Part shown: positions 19,089 through 27,160 of the stretch, one piece after another
Numbering within the stretch: position 1 is the first letter of the stretch
Layout: each line of letters begins with the position of its first letter
NCBI RefSeq assembly: GCF_003693445.1
Contig: NZ_RFAR01000022.1
Span: forward strand, 1 to 64,000
DNA length: 64,000 nt
Direction: 5' to 3'
Source of the DNA: Aquitalea palustris
GTDB lineage: Bacteria; Pseudomonadota; Gammaproteobacteria; Burkholderiales; Chromobacteriaceae
Notes under the pieces: model-generated
What the model was told of the DNA's origin: nothing
Databases searched by the model: none
The model's input: the letters and a program-made list of their open reading frames with translations, nothing else
Program-made: the position numbers and the translations under genes

Positions 19089-20048
19089 ATGACGATTACC
19101 GTAATTCCGGCGACCAGCGCCAAAACTGCCATGCCGCAAGGGCAGGCGGATGCCAGCCCGCAAGATGGCGGCGGCCTGTTTGCCAGCTTGCTGGGAGTGC
19201 AGATCGGCAACCTGACCAATGCCTTGTCAGGGCCGGTCACCGCTAGTGGCGACGACGGCAAAGGCAAGCAGAGCAAGGATTCCACGGCGTCTGACGATAC
19301 AACCGCCACCGATGCTTCCCCCAATATGCTGCTGGCAGCCTTGCCCATGCTGCAGGCTGCCTTGCCGGTGCAACCGGTGCAGGACAAGCCTGTCGTCACC
19401 GCCACCACCAGCGATGCCGTGACCGCTGGCATCAAGAACGTGGGGATCGATCCACTACTGCAGGGTGCAGCCGGGCTGAAGCGTCAGCAAGGTTTGCCAG
19501 CGCAAGAATTGCCGGCTAATGACGGCAGCGCGCAGCAATTCTTGCCGCCCAATGCCGATCAGCTGGCCTCGGCCAGCCAGAGTGCCAACCAGGCCGCGCA
19601 GGCTGCACAGGCCAGCCAGACCAAGACGCTGACCATCTCGCAGCCGATGACCGATCCGAATTGGTCAAAGGCGCTGGGAGATCAGGTCCTGTCCATGGTC
19701 AGCATGAAAATGGACAAGGCCACCATCCAGGTCAATCCGCCGCAATTGGGACCGGTGGAGGTTACGCTGAAAATGAATGGCAATGACCAGGCGCAGGTGA
19801 TTTTTACCTCTGCCGTGCCGGCAACCCGTGAAATAATCGAAAACAACATGCCGAAACTGGTATCCATGATGGCTTCCAGTGGTATAGCTCTTGCCGATGC
19901 ACAGGTTTCCAGCGGACAATCCGGGAATCGGCAACAGCAATTCAACCAGAACCAGAATGGCCGCCGCCAGAATGCCGCTGGCAACGACGAAGACGACACC
20001 CTGGCAGCCATCCAGTCCGCACGTGGGATACTCAGTATCTTTGCCTGA
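19089..20048 (+). CDS. fliK: Flagellar hook-length control protein FliK
   Basis: FliK measures the hook and switches export from hook to filament proteins. The 319-residue product has a long low-complexity N-terminal region rich in Ala, Gln, Asp and Ser, and the conserved C-terminal Flg_hook domain (about residues 195-285) including ATIQVNPPQLGPVEVTLKM and the Gln-rich tail. This layout is diagnostic although sequence identity is low in the family. ATG 19089 is preceded by AAGGGG at a good distance, and a sigma-54 promoter match lies 34 bases upstream of it. The gene is separated from fliJ by the oppositely oriented fbpABC operon. Confidence 0.9.
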   Translation: MTITVIPATSAKTAMPQGQADASPQDGGGLFASLLGVQIGNLTNALSGPVTASGDDGKGKQSKDSTASDDTTATDASPNMLLAALPMLQAALPVQPVQDKPVVTATTSDAVTAGIKNVGIDPLLQGAAGLKRQQGLPAQELPANDGSAQQFLPPNADQLASASQSANQAAQAAQASQTKTLTISQPMTDPNWSKALGDQVLSMVSMKMDKATIQVNPPQLGPVEVTLKMNGNDQAQVIFTSAVPATREIIENNMPKLVSMMASSGIALADAQVSSGQSGNRQQQFNQNQNGRRQNAAGNDEDDTLAAIQSARGILSIFA

Positions 20049-20095
20049 TTTTGCTCAAAGGGGGCTCTATTCAGTTCGTGCGGAAATCTGGAAAA

Positions 20096-20127
20096 TATAA
20101 TAGGGAAATGGCTTAAGCTTTCCCTAT
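20096..20127 (+). promoter_or_regulatory. TATAAT -10 element overlapping a 9-bp inverted repeat before fliL
   Basis: A perfect TATAAT lies at 20096-20101. From 20100 an inverted repeat, ATAGGGAAA then TTTCCCTAT (arms 20100-20108 and 20119-20127), surrounds GCTTAAGC, itself a palindrome. The repeat starts where a transcript would start. No clear -35 element is seen at 17 bases. It could be an operator or a 5' hairpin in the fliL message; it lacks the T run of a terminator. Confidence 0.5.
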
Positions 20128-20153
20128 AAACCTAACGTACGGACTGATGACCC

Positions 20154-20681
20154 ATGGCAGAAGACAAAAAAGCGGACAAAGCGGACAAGGGCGAGAAAAA
20201 AGCGGGCGGGGGCAACAAGCTGATGCTGGTGGTGGTTATCCTGCTGGTATTGGTGCTGGCGGGCATGGGTGGTCTGGCTTATGTGATGTTCAGCAATATG
20301 AACAAGCCACAGGGTGCTGCACAGACCGAACAGACCAAGGAAAAGCCCAAGAAGAAAAAAGAAGGCCCACCCATCTTCGAAAAGCTGGATACCTTTGTTG
20401 TCAATTTGTCGGGTGGTGATGGCAGCCTGCTGCAAGTGGACATGCAGGCCGAGCTGGGCGATGAAGAAGCCAAGAAGAAGTTCACCGACTACATGCCCAA
20501 GATTCGCAGTGCGCTGATCCTGCTGCTGTCGTCCAAGTCGGCTGCCGAGCTGGCCACTCCGGATGGCAAGGTCAAGCTGAAGGCACAGGTGAAGCAGATC
20601 ATCAACGAGTCCATGGATTCCGGCGAAGAAGAGCTGGTGCAAAGCGTACTCTTTACTTCCTTCATCATTCAGAAGCAGTAA
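20154..20681 (+). CDS. fliL: Flagellar basal body-associated protein FliL
   Basis: FliL surrounds the stator and supports torque, especially under load. The 175-residue product has a Lys/Asp-rich cytoplasmic start, one membrane segment (LMLVVVILLVLVLAGMGGLAYVM, about 23-46), a Lys-rich linker and the periplasmic stomatin-like domain. It starts the fliLMNOPQR run and lies 3 bases before fliM. Confidence 0.95.
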   Translation: MAEDKKADKADKGEKKAGGGNKLMLVVVILLVLVLAGMGGLAYVMFSNMNKPQGAAQTEQTKEKPKKKKEGPPIFEKLDTFVVNLSGGDGSLLQVDMQAELGDEEAKKKFTDYMPKIRSALILLLSSKSAAELATPDGKVKLKAQVKQIINESMDSGEEELVQSVLFTSFIIQKQ

Positions 20682-20684
20682 GCG

Positions 20685-21689
20685 ATGGGCGACGATATCC
20701 TGTCCCAGGAAGAGGTGGACGCCCTACTCAGGGGCGTCACCGGCGAGGACGAAGATGATGACAGCGCGCAGGACTCGCAAGGAGTCCGCGGCTACGATAT
20801 TGGGCGGCAGGAGCGCATTGTGCGCGGCCGCATGCCGACGCTGGAAATCATCAACGAACGTTTTGCCCGCAACCTGCGTATAGGTCTGTTCAACTTCATC
20901 CGGCGTAATGCGGAAATTTCCGTTGGTCCGGTAAGAGTGCAGAAGTACAGCGAGTTCATTCGCAATCTGGTGGTCCCCACCAACCTCAACCTGGTACATG
21001 TCAAACCGCTGCGCGGTACCGGTCTGCTGATTTTCGATCCGGATCTGGTTTTCCTGATCGTCGATAATCTGTTTGGCAGCGACGGGCGCTATCATGTGCG
21101 CGTGGAAGGGCGTGATTTCACCCCGACAGAGCAGCGCATCATCCGCCGCCTGCTGGAAGTGGTGTTTTCCGAATGCCAGAAAGCCTGGGAGCCGGTACAC
21201 CCCATCGAATTCGTTTACCTGCGCTCGGAAATGAATACCCAGTTCGCCAACATCGCCACCCCCACCGAAGTGGTGGTGGCCATGACCTTCCACATCGAGC
21301 TGGGTGCCGGAGGCGGCGATTTTCACATCTGTCTGCCATACTCCATGGTCGAGCCGATTCGCGACGTACTGTCCAGCACCATGCAGGCGGACCGGACCGA
21401 AGTGGACAACCGCTGGGTCAGCCTGATGACGCATCAGGTACAGGCAGCTGAAGTGGAGCTGGTAGCCACCCTGGCGGAAACCAAGGTAACGCTGGGGCAG
21501 ATTCTCAATTTGAAAAACGGTGATGTGGTGATGCTGGATGTGCCGGAGGCTGTGGTGGTCGACGTGTCCGGCATCCCGGTACTGGAATGCCACTATGGCA
21601 CCGTGCAGGGGCGCTACGCCCTCAAGGTAGACAAGGTATTGGCCGGGGCCGGTGAGTTCGCCGAGCCCGCAGGAGACAACAAGCAATGA
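20685..21689 (+). CDS. fliM: Flagellar motor switch protein FliM
   Basis: FliM is the switch protein that binds phosphorylated CheY and sets rotation direction. The 334-residue product starts with the CheY-binding motif DILSQEEVDALLRGV, continues with the CheC-like middle domain (YDIGRQERIVRGRMPTLEIINERFARN) and ends with a SpoA domain. Length is standard. It overlaps fliN by 4 bases. Confidence 0.97.
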   Translation: MGDDILSQEEVDALLRGVTGEDEDDDSAQDSQGVRGYDIGRQERIVRGRMPTLEIINERFARNLRIGLFNFIRRNAEISVGPVRVQKYSEFIRNLVVPTNLNLVHVKPLRGTGLLIFDPDLVFLIVDNLFGSDGRYHVRVEGRDFTPTEQRIIRRLLEVVFSECQKAWEPVHPIEFVYLRSEMNTQFANIATPTEVVVAMTFHIELGAGGGDFHICLPYSMVEPIRDVLSSTMQADRTEVDNRWVSLMTHQVQAAEVELVATLAETKVTLGQILNLKNGDVVMLDVPEAVVVDVSGIPVLECHYGTVQGRYALKVDKVLAGAGEFAEPAGDNKQ

Positions 21690-22132
21690 CTGAGCAGCTA
21701 GAAGAAGGCCAGACCGCCGGGGCGGCCGACGAAGAAGTATCCATGGATGACTGGGCCGCCGCCATGGCGGAGCAGGAAACCACCGATGCCGCACAGGCTG
21801 ACAATGTGCAGCCGGCTACCAATCTGTTCCAGGAACTGGGCTCCGGCAGCGAGTCCTCGCTGAATGTGCCCAGCAATCTGGACATGATTCTCGACATTCC
21901 GGTGCAGCTGACGGTGGAGTTGGGCCGTACCAAGATTGCCATCCGCAATCTGCTGCAACTGGCGCAAGGCTCGGTGGTGGAGCTGGACGGGCTGGCGGGC
22001 GAGCCGATGGATGTGCTGGTCAACGGCTGCCTGATCGCCCAGGGCGAAGTGGTGGTGGTGAATGACAAGTTCGGTATCCGCCTGACCGACATCATTACGC
22101 CGGCGGAACGCATCCGCCGCCTGCAGAAATAA
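21686..22132 (+). CDS. fliN: Flagellar motor switch protein FliN
   Basis: FliN completes the C ring with FliM. The 148-residue product has an acidic variable N-terminal half and the conserved SpoA domain at the C-terminus, with LDMILDIPVQLTVELGRTK and GEVVVVNDKFGIRLTDI. The N-terminal extension is within the range seen in proteobacteria. The stop overlaps the fliO ATG by one base. Confidence 0.97.
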   Translation: MTEQLEEGQTAGAADEEVSMDDWAAAMAEQETTDAAQADNVQPATNLFQELGSGSESSLNVPSNLDMILDIPVQLTVELGRTKIAIRNLLQLAQGSVVELDGLAGEPMDVLVNGCLIAQGEVVVVNDKFGIRLTDIITPAERIRRLQK

Positions 22133-22602
22133 TGCGCTGCTCCTGCCGCCTGTCAGGTCACTTGGCGGCCTTATGCCTGCTGTCGGCTTCCGGCATTTCC
22201 GCCGCTGCGGCATCTGCTCCTGTGGCGCTGGTGGCGGCCTCAAGCCCGACCCCGTTCACCAGTCTGTTGCAGGTGATTCTGGGCCTGGCCGTGGTGCTGG
22301 GGGCGATTGTCGGCCTGGCCTGGCTGTTTCGCCGCATGTCCGGTGGCATGCTGGGCGGCTCCAATCGCTTGCGCGTCGTCAGCGGGGTGCTGGTTGGTCA
22401 GCGGGAAAAAGTGGTCATCGTCGAGCTGGAAGGGGAGTGGCTGGTGTTGGGTGTCACCAGTCATAGCGTCAACCTGCTGACCAAGCTGGACCGCCCGCCT
22501 GATGCCGCTGCCGATGTCGTGCCGCCGGGCGAACCCTTTGCCCGCTGGTTGAAAGCCGCCATGGACAAGGGGCGTCAGCAATCCGAAGTCGTAAACAAAT
22601 AA
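22132..22602 (+). CDS. fliO: Flagellar biosynthesis protein FliO
   Basis: FliO helps FliP assemble into the export gate. The 156-residue product has a Cys/Ala-rich N-terminal hydrophobic stretch that may act as a signal peptide, one clear membrane segment (LLQVILGLAVVLGAIVGLAWLF) followed by RRM, and a cytoplasmic domain with VVSGVLVGQREKVVIVELEGEWLVLGVT, typical of FliO. It sits between fliN and fliP with one-base overlaps on both sides. Confidence 0.92.
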   Translation: MRCSCRLSGHLAALCLLSASGISAAAASAPVALVAASSPTPFTSLLQVILGLAVVLGAIVGLAWLFRRMSGGMLGGSNRLRVVSGVLVGQREKVVIVELEGEWLVLGVTSHSVNLLTKLDRPPDAAADVVPPGEPFARWLKAAMDKGRQQSEVVNK

Positions 22603-23345
22603 TGAAACCTTTCTTCCGACTATTGCCACTGATGTGGCTGGTCCTGCCATTGTTCAGCCAGGCCAGCGGCCTGCCCTTGATGACCAGTACCCCGGGTGCC
22701 GGCGGCGGCCAGAATTATTCGCTGTCGCTGCAGATGCTGCTGTTCATGACGGCGCTGGGCTTCATCCCGGCCATGCTGCTCATGACCACCGCCTTTACCC
22801 GCATCGTCATCGTGCTGTCGCTGCTGCGCCAGGCCATGGGGGTGACCCAGTCGCCGCCCAATCAGGTAATTGTCGGGCTGTCGCTGTTTCTGACCCTGTT
22901 TGTGATGGGGCCGACCTTCGATCAGGTTTACAACAAGGCCTGGGCCCCGTTTTCCGATGACAAGATCACCTTCAATCAGGCGGTGGACGAGGCCAGCAAG
23001 CCGATGAAGGCTTTCATGCTCAGCCAGACCCGCGAAAAGGATCTGGCTTTCTTCATCGAGATTTCCCGTTCGGAAAAGCCGGCCAGCAAGGCCGATGTTT
23101 CCATGAAAACCCTGATTCCGGCTTATGTGATCAGTGAACTGAAAACCGCCTTCCAGATCGGCTTCATGGTGTTCATTCCCTTCATGATCATTGACCTGGT
23201 GGTGGCCAGCATCCTGATGGCGATGGGGATGATGATGGTGTCGCCGGTTACCATTTCCCTGCCGTTCAAGCTGATGCTGTTTGTGCTGGTGGACGGCTGG
23301 ACCCTGCTGATGGGTTCGCTGGTGCAAAGCTTTTACACCGGCTAG
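22602..23345 (+). CDS. fliP: Flagellar export gate protein FliP
   Basis: FliP forms the core of the type III export gate. The 247-residue product has a cleavable signal peptide (LLPLMWLVLPLFSQASG), four membrane segments, and the family motifs FTRIVIVLSLLRQAMG, PPNQVIVGLSLFLTLFVMGP and FQIGFMVFIPFMIIDLVVASILMAMGMMM. Length is typical. Unusually, the next gene is an acetyltransferase rather than fliQ; it starts 5 bases after this one. Confidence 0.97.
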   Translation: MKPFFRLLPLMWLVLPLFSQASGLPLMTSTPGAGGGQNYSLSLQMLLFMTALGFIPAMLLMTTAFTRIVIVLSLLRQAMGVTQSPPNQVIVGLSLFLTLFVMGPTFDQVYNKAWAPFSDDKITFNQAVDEASKPMKAFMLSQTREKDLAFFIEISRSEKPASKADVSMKTLIPAYVISELKTAFQIGFMVFIPFMIIDLVVASILMAMGMMMVSPVTISLPFKLMLFVLVDGWTLLMGSLVQSFYTG

Positions 23346-23350
23346 CCGAC

Positions 23351-23851
23351 ATGGAAAACTTCACACTGCAGCCCGAACATCTGCCCGACTGTCATGCCCT
23401 GCTGGCCGACTGCGTGGCGAATTTGCCGGATGACTGTTATTCCCTGCCGGCACGGCTGGCCTGGGCTGGCATCTGGGATGAAGACAGCCGGGTCAACTGG
23501 GAAGCCCGATTGGCAGGTGCCTGGAGCGTGGGCATCCGCGATGGCGGCCATTTGCTGGCTTTTGCCTGGCTGACGCAGGCAGGCGAGCTCGACATGCTCT
23601 ATGTCGCCCCTTGGGCACAGCGGCGCGGGCTGGCCTGGCAGATGATTCACGATCTTGAGCACGCCGCTGCCGCTGCTGGCGTGACAGCCCTGCATGCCTG
23701 GGCCAGCCATGCGGCCAGGCCGCTGCTGGAGCGGGCTGGCTATGTGTTGCTCAGGCCCAATTGTGCCCTGCGTGACGGCGTCCCGCTGGAAAACTGGCTG
23801 ATGGCCAAGGGCGGCTGGCAAGAGCCCGCTGTGGCAAGGAGCGAAGCATGA
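23351..23851 (+). CDS. GNAT-family N-acetyltransferase inside the fli operon
   Basis: The 166-residue product shows the GNAT pattern: strand LDMLYVAPWAQ followed by the acetyl-CoA pyrophosphate loop QRRGLA, then a long helix (MIHDLEHAAAAAGV) and a final strand with RPLLERAGYVLLR. The substrate is unknown. It lies between fliP (5 bases away) and fliQ (4-base overlap), on the same strand, so it is cotranscribed with export-gate genes. Base composition looks like that of its neighbours, so there is no sign of recent arrival. It may modify a flagellar or regulatory protein, but that is only inference from position. Confidence 0.85.
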   Translation: MENFTLQPEHLPDCHALLADCVANLPDDCYSLPARLAWAGIWDEDSRVNWEARLAGAWSVGIRDGGHLLAFAWLTQAGELDMLYVAPWAQRRGLAWQMIHDLEHAAAAAGVTALHAWASHAARPLLERAGYVLLRPNCALRDGVPLENWLMAKGGWQEPAVARSEA

Positions 23852-24117
23852 GTCCGGAACTCGTCATCAATATCGTACAGAATGCGCTGTATATCCTGAT
23901 CATCGTCTCGGCCCCGGTACTGCTGGTGTCGCTGGTGGTGGGTCTGTTGGTGAGCGTGCTGCAGGCTGCCACCCAGATCAATGAAATGACGCTGACCTTT
24001 ATCCCCAAACTGCTGGCGATGTTCCTGGTGCTGGTACTGGCCGGGCCGTGGATGCTGAACACCCTGGTGGAGTACACCACCCGGCTGTTTCAGAGCATTC
24101 CCAGCGTCATCGGCTGA
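23848..24117 (+). CDS. fliQ: Flagellar export gate protein FliQ
   Basis: FliQ is the small two-helix export gate subunit. The 89-residue product contains two membrane helices, including APVLLVSLVVGLLVSVLQAATQINEMTLTFIPKLL, in which the ATQI-E-TL-F-PK stretch is the family signature. Its start overlaps the acetyltransferase stop by 4 bases, so its translation may be coupled to that gene. Confidence 0.97.
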   Translation: MSPELVINIVQNALYILIIVSAPVLLVSLVVGLLVSVLQAATQINEMTLTFIPKLLAMFLVLVLAGPWMLNTLVEYTTRLFQSIPSVIG

Positions 24118-24128
24118 GCCGGCGCGCC

Positions 24129-24905
24129 ATGTTCAGCATTTCTGATGCGCAGATCAATGCGCTGGTCGCCATGTTCGCTTGGCCCTTCGCTCGCATCATC
24201 GGCCTGTTTCTGGTCGAGCCTTTGTATGCCTACCGTGGTGTGCCGCGCCGTTTCAAGGCTGGCTTTGCCCTGATGCTGACCATACTGGTGGTGCCGTTGC
24301 TGCCGCCTACCCCTGCTGTGGCGGTGATTTCTGCTGCCGGCATTGCCATCCTGTTCCAGCAATTGCTCATTGGCCTCGCCATGGGATTTGTCATGCGCCT
24401 GACCATGACCGCAGTGGAAATGGCCGGCTTCATCATGGGCGCGCAAACCGGTCTGGGCTTTGCCATGTTCTTCGACCCCATGCATGCGGCCCAGGTGCCG
24501 GTGGTGTCGCAGCTGCTGTCGATGTTTGTGTTTCTGCTATTCCTCACCTTCGATGGCCACCAGGTGGTGTTGTCCACGCTGGTGGAAAGCTTCCAGGTGC
24601 TACCCATCGGCATGAGCATGCCGGCCCAGGGGCTAAAGGCACTGGTGCTGTGGGGCGGCCATATCATTTCCTGGGGCGTGTGGCTGTCGATGCCGGTGAT
24701 CGCTGCCTTGCTGGTGACCAACCTCGCCATCGGCGTGATGACGCGCGCGGCTCCGCAATTCAATATTTTCACCTTCGGCTTCCCGCTGACGCTGATGATA
24801 GGTTTCATCACCATCTATCTCACGCTGCCCTTGATGGTGCCGGCCATCGAACAGATTTATGGCCAGGCCTTCACCTTCATGCTGGCCATGCTGAAGGCGA
24901 AATAG
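24129..24905 (+). CDS. fliR: Flagellar export gate protein FliR
   Basis: FliR closes the FliPQR gate. The 258-residue product has about six membrane segments and the family features: RIIGLFLVEPLY at the start, the conserved GFVMRLTMTAVEMAGFIMGAQ segment, and NLAIGVMTRAAPQFNIFTFGFPLTL near the end. ATG 24129 was chosen because it gives the typical N-terminus MFSISDAQINA. It is the last flagellar gene of the cluster; flhB and flhA are not in the window. Confidence 0.96.
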   Translation: MFSISDAQINALVAMFAWPFARIIGLFLVEPLYAYRGVPRRFKAGFALMLTILVVPLLPPTPAVAVISAAGIAILFQQLLIGLAMGFVMRLTMTAVEMAGFIMGAQTGLGFAMFFDPMHAAQVPVVSQLLSMFVFLLFLTFDGHQVVLSTLVESFQVLPIGMSMPAQGLKALVLWGGHIISWGVWLSMPVIAALLVTNLAIGVMTRAAPQFNIFTFGFPLTLMIGFITIYLTLPLMVPAIEQIYGQAFTFMLAMLKAK

Positions 24906-24979
24906 CTTTCTGCTAGAATAGCGGCCAACTTTTCTGGCATTAAACCGGCCCGGTCGGGCCACACGAGATTGAGGCAATT

Positions 24980-25705
24980 ATGGCAGGTCATAGCAAATGG
25001 GCTAACATCCAGCACCGCAAGGGTCGTCAGGATGCCAAGCGCGGCAAGATCTTCACCCGTCTGATCAAGGAAATCACCGTTGCTGCCAAGATGGGCGGCG
25101 GCGATGTCAACATGAACCCGCGCCTGCGGCTGGCCGTGGACAAGGCCAAGGCCGAATCCATGCCCAAGGATAATATCGATAACGCCATCAAGCGCGGTAC
25201 TGGCCAGCTGGAAGGTGTGGACTATGTCGAATGCCGTTACGAGGGCTACGGCATTGGTGGTGCTGCCGTGATGGTGGACTGCCTGACCGACAACAAGACC
25301 CGTACCGTGGCCGATGTGCGCCATGCCTTCTCCAAGTATGGCGGCAATATGGGTACCGACGGTTGCGTGGCCTTCCAGTTCAGCCATTGCGGTTTCCTGG
25401 TGTTTGCCCCGGGCGTGGATGAAGACGCGCTGATGGAAGCGGCGCTGGAGTGCGGTGCCGAAGACGTGCTGACCAATGACGACGGTTCCATCGAAGTCAT
25501 TACCGGCCCCTACGAATTCAGTGATGTGAAGCAGGCGCTGGAAGACAAGGGTTTCAAGGCGGAAATGGGCGAAGTCACCATGAAGCCGCAAAACGAAACC
25601 GAACTGGCCGGCGAAGACGCCATGCGCATGCAAAAGCTGCTGGATGCGCTGGAAGACCTGGACGACGTACAGGACGTGTACACCTCGGCCACACTGCTGG
25701 ACTGA
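24980..25705 (+). CDS. yebC: YebC/PmpR family protein
   Basis: The 241-residue product starts with [20 protein letters not shown], the invariant opening of the YebC family. Family members were named as transcriptional regulators; more recent work links YebC-type proteins to ribosomes and translation of proline-rich sequences. Length is standard. A -10-like TAGAAT lies about 60 bases upstream and an intrinsic terminator follows, so it is probably a single-gene unit. In many proteobacteria it sits beside ruvC, which is not the case here. Confidence 0.96.
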   Translation: MAGHSKWANIQHRKGRQDAKRGKIFTRLIKEITVAAKMGGGDVNMNPRLRLAVDKAKAESMPKDNIDNAIKRGTGQLEGVDYVECRYEGYGIGGAAVMVDCLTDNKTRTVADVRHAFSKYGGNMGTDGCVAFQFSHCGFLVFAPGVDEDALMEAALECGAEDVLTNDDGSIEVITGPYEFSDVKQALEDKGFKAEMGEVTMKPQNETELAGEDAMRMQKLLDALEDLDDVQDVYTSATLLD

Positions 25706-25726
25706 TAGCTTAACCGGCGTCACGAC

Positions 25727-25753
25727 AAGGCTTGCCTGCCGGCAAGCCTTTTT
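25727..25753 (+). terminator. Intrinsic terminator after yebC
   Basis: AAGGCTTGC and GCAAGCCTT form a strong hairpin around a short loop and are followed by TTT. It lies 22 bases after the yebC stop codon. Confidence 0.88.
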
Positions 25754-25862
25754 CATGTCTGCCATTTGCCGCGCATCGGCATCGGCAGCCGGGCCGCCAC
25801 AGTGTAAACTTCAGCCATGCCGGAATTGAGCGCCGGTTCACCATCCTGCGAAAGAATCAGCC

Positions 25863-27158
25863 ATGTACCAGAGCCATGCCGAGCGTCGCCGCCGCCTGAT
25901 GCTGCAGATGGGGGAGGGCATTGCCATTCTGCCAACCGCGCCCGAAGTGGTGCGCAATGCCGACAACCACTATCCCTATCGCGCTGACAGCCATTTCCTC
26001 TACCTGACCGGTTTTGCCGAGCCGGAAGCCGTGCTGGTACTGGATGCCGTCGTGGGCAAGTCCATCTTGTTCTGCCGTGAAAAGAACATGGAGCGAGAGG
26101 TGTGGGAAGGTTTCCGTTTCGGGCCGGATGGTGCGCGCGAAGCCTTTGGCTTTGACGAGGCCTATCCGCTGGCCGAGCTGGACCTGCGCCTGCCCGATTT
26201 GCTCAGCGGACAGAAGGCGCTGTGGTGGAATGTCGGGCGTGATGCGGCGTTTGACGAACGCGTCAACGGCTGGCTGGAGAGCGTGCGCCAGCGCTACCGC
26301 AGCGGCGAGCAGCCACCGGCGCTCTATCACGACCTGCGCTGGCCGCTGGATGAAATGCGCATGGTCAAGGACGCTGGCGAGCGTGCCACGCTGCGCCGTG
26401 CCGGCCAGATCTCGGCCGAAGGCCATCTGCAAGCCATGCGCACCACCCGGCCGGGCATGATGGAATACCAGGTGGAAGCGGAAATCCTGCACACCTTCAT
26501 CCGCCACGGTGCGCGCTATCCTGCCTATGAAAGCATTGTGGCCGGCGGAGCCAATGCCTGCACCCTGCACTATGCCGCCAATAATGCGCGGCTGAACGAT
26601 GGCGAGCTGTTGCTGATTGATGCCGGCTGCGAGCTGAACGGTTACGCCGGCGACATTACCCGTACCATTCCGGTCAATGGCAAGTTCAGCGCTGCCCAGC
26701 GTGATGTGTATGAAATCGTGCTGGCGGCGGAACTGGCCGGCATCGCGGCGGTCAAGCCTGGTGCGCTGTGGAATGCCCCAGGCGACGCCGCGCTCAGGGT
26801 GCTGGTGCAAGGTATGCTGGATTTGCAACTGCTGAGCGGCACCGTGGATGGGGTGATCGAATCGGGCGCCTTCCGTCAGTTTTACATGCATGGCATCGGC
26901 CACATGATAGGCCTGGACGTGCATGATGTCGGCCAGCGCAAGCTTGGCGGCCAGTGGCGCAGCTACCAGCCCGGCATGTGCACCACCATCGAGCCCGGTC
27001 TGTATATCCGCCCGGCGGATAATGTCCCCGCAGCCTTGCACAATATCGGCATCCGCATCGAGGACGATGTGCTGGTGACCGATGACGGCCGCGAGGTGTA
27101 TACCGCCGACGTACCCAAAGAAATCGACGAAATTGAAATACTGATGCAGGGTGTCTGA
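25863..27158 (+). CDS. pepP: Xaa-Pro aminopeptidase
   Basis: PepP removes N-terminal residues that precede proline. The 431-residue product has an N-terminal AMP_N domain (QSHAERRRRLMLQM, HYPYRADSHFLYLTGF) and the pita-bread metallopeptidase domain. The five metal ligands are visible: Asp in LLIDAG, Asp in YAGDITRT, His in MHGIGHMIGLDVHD, Glu in TIEPGLYI and Glu in GIRIEDDVLV. It starts the pepP-ubiH-ubiI run, a linkage also found in E. coli and many other proteobacteria. The gap to ubiH is 2 bases. Confidence 0.96.
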   Translation: MYQSHAERRRRLMLQMGEGIAILPTAPEVVRNADNHYPYRADSHFLYLTGFAEPEAVLVLDAVVGKSILFCREKNMEREVWEGFRFGPDGAREAFGFDEAYPLAELDLRLPDLLSGQKALWWNVGRDAAFDERVNGWLESVRQRYRSGEQPPALYHDLRWPLDEMRMVKDAGERATLRRAGQISAEGHLQAMRTTRPGMMEYQVEAEILHTFIRHGARYPAYESIVAGGANACTLHYAANNARLNDGELLLIDAGCELNGYAGDITRTIPVNGKFSAAQRDVYEIVLAAELAGIAAVKPGALWNAPGDAALRVLVQGMLDLQLLSGTVDGVIESGAFRQFYMHGIGHMIGLDVHDVGQRKLGGQWRSYQPGMCTTIEPGLYIRPADNVPAALHNIGIRIEDDVLVTDDGREVYTADVPKEIDEIEILMQGV

Positions 27159-27160
27159 AC

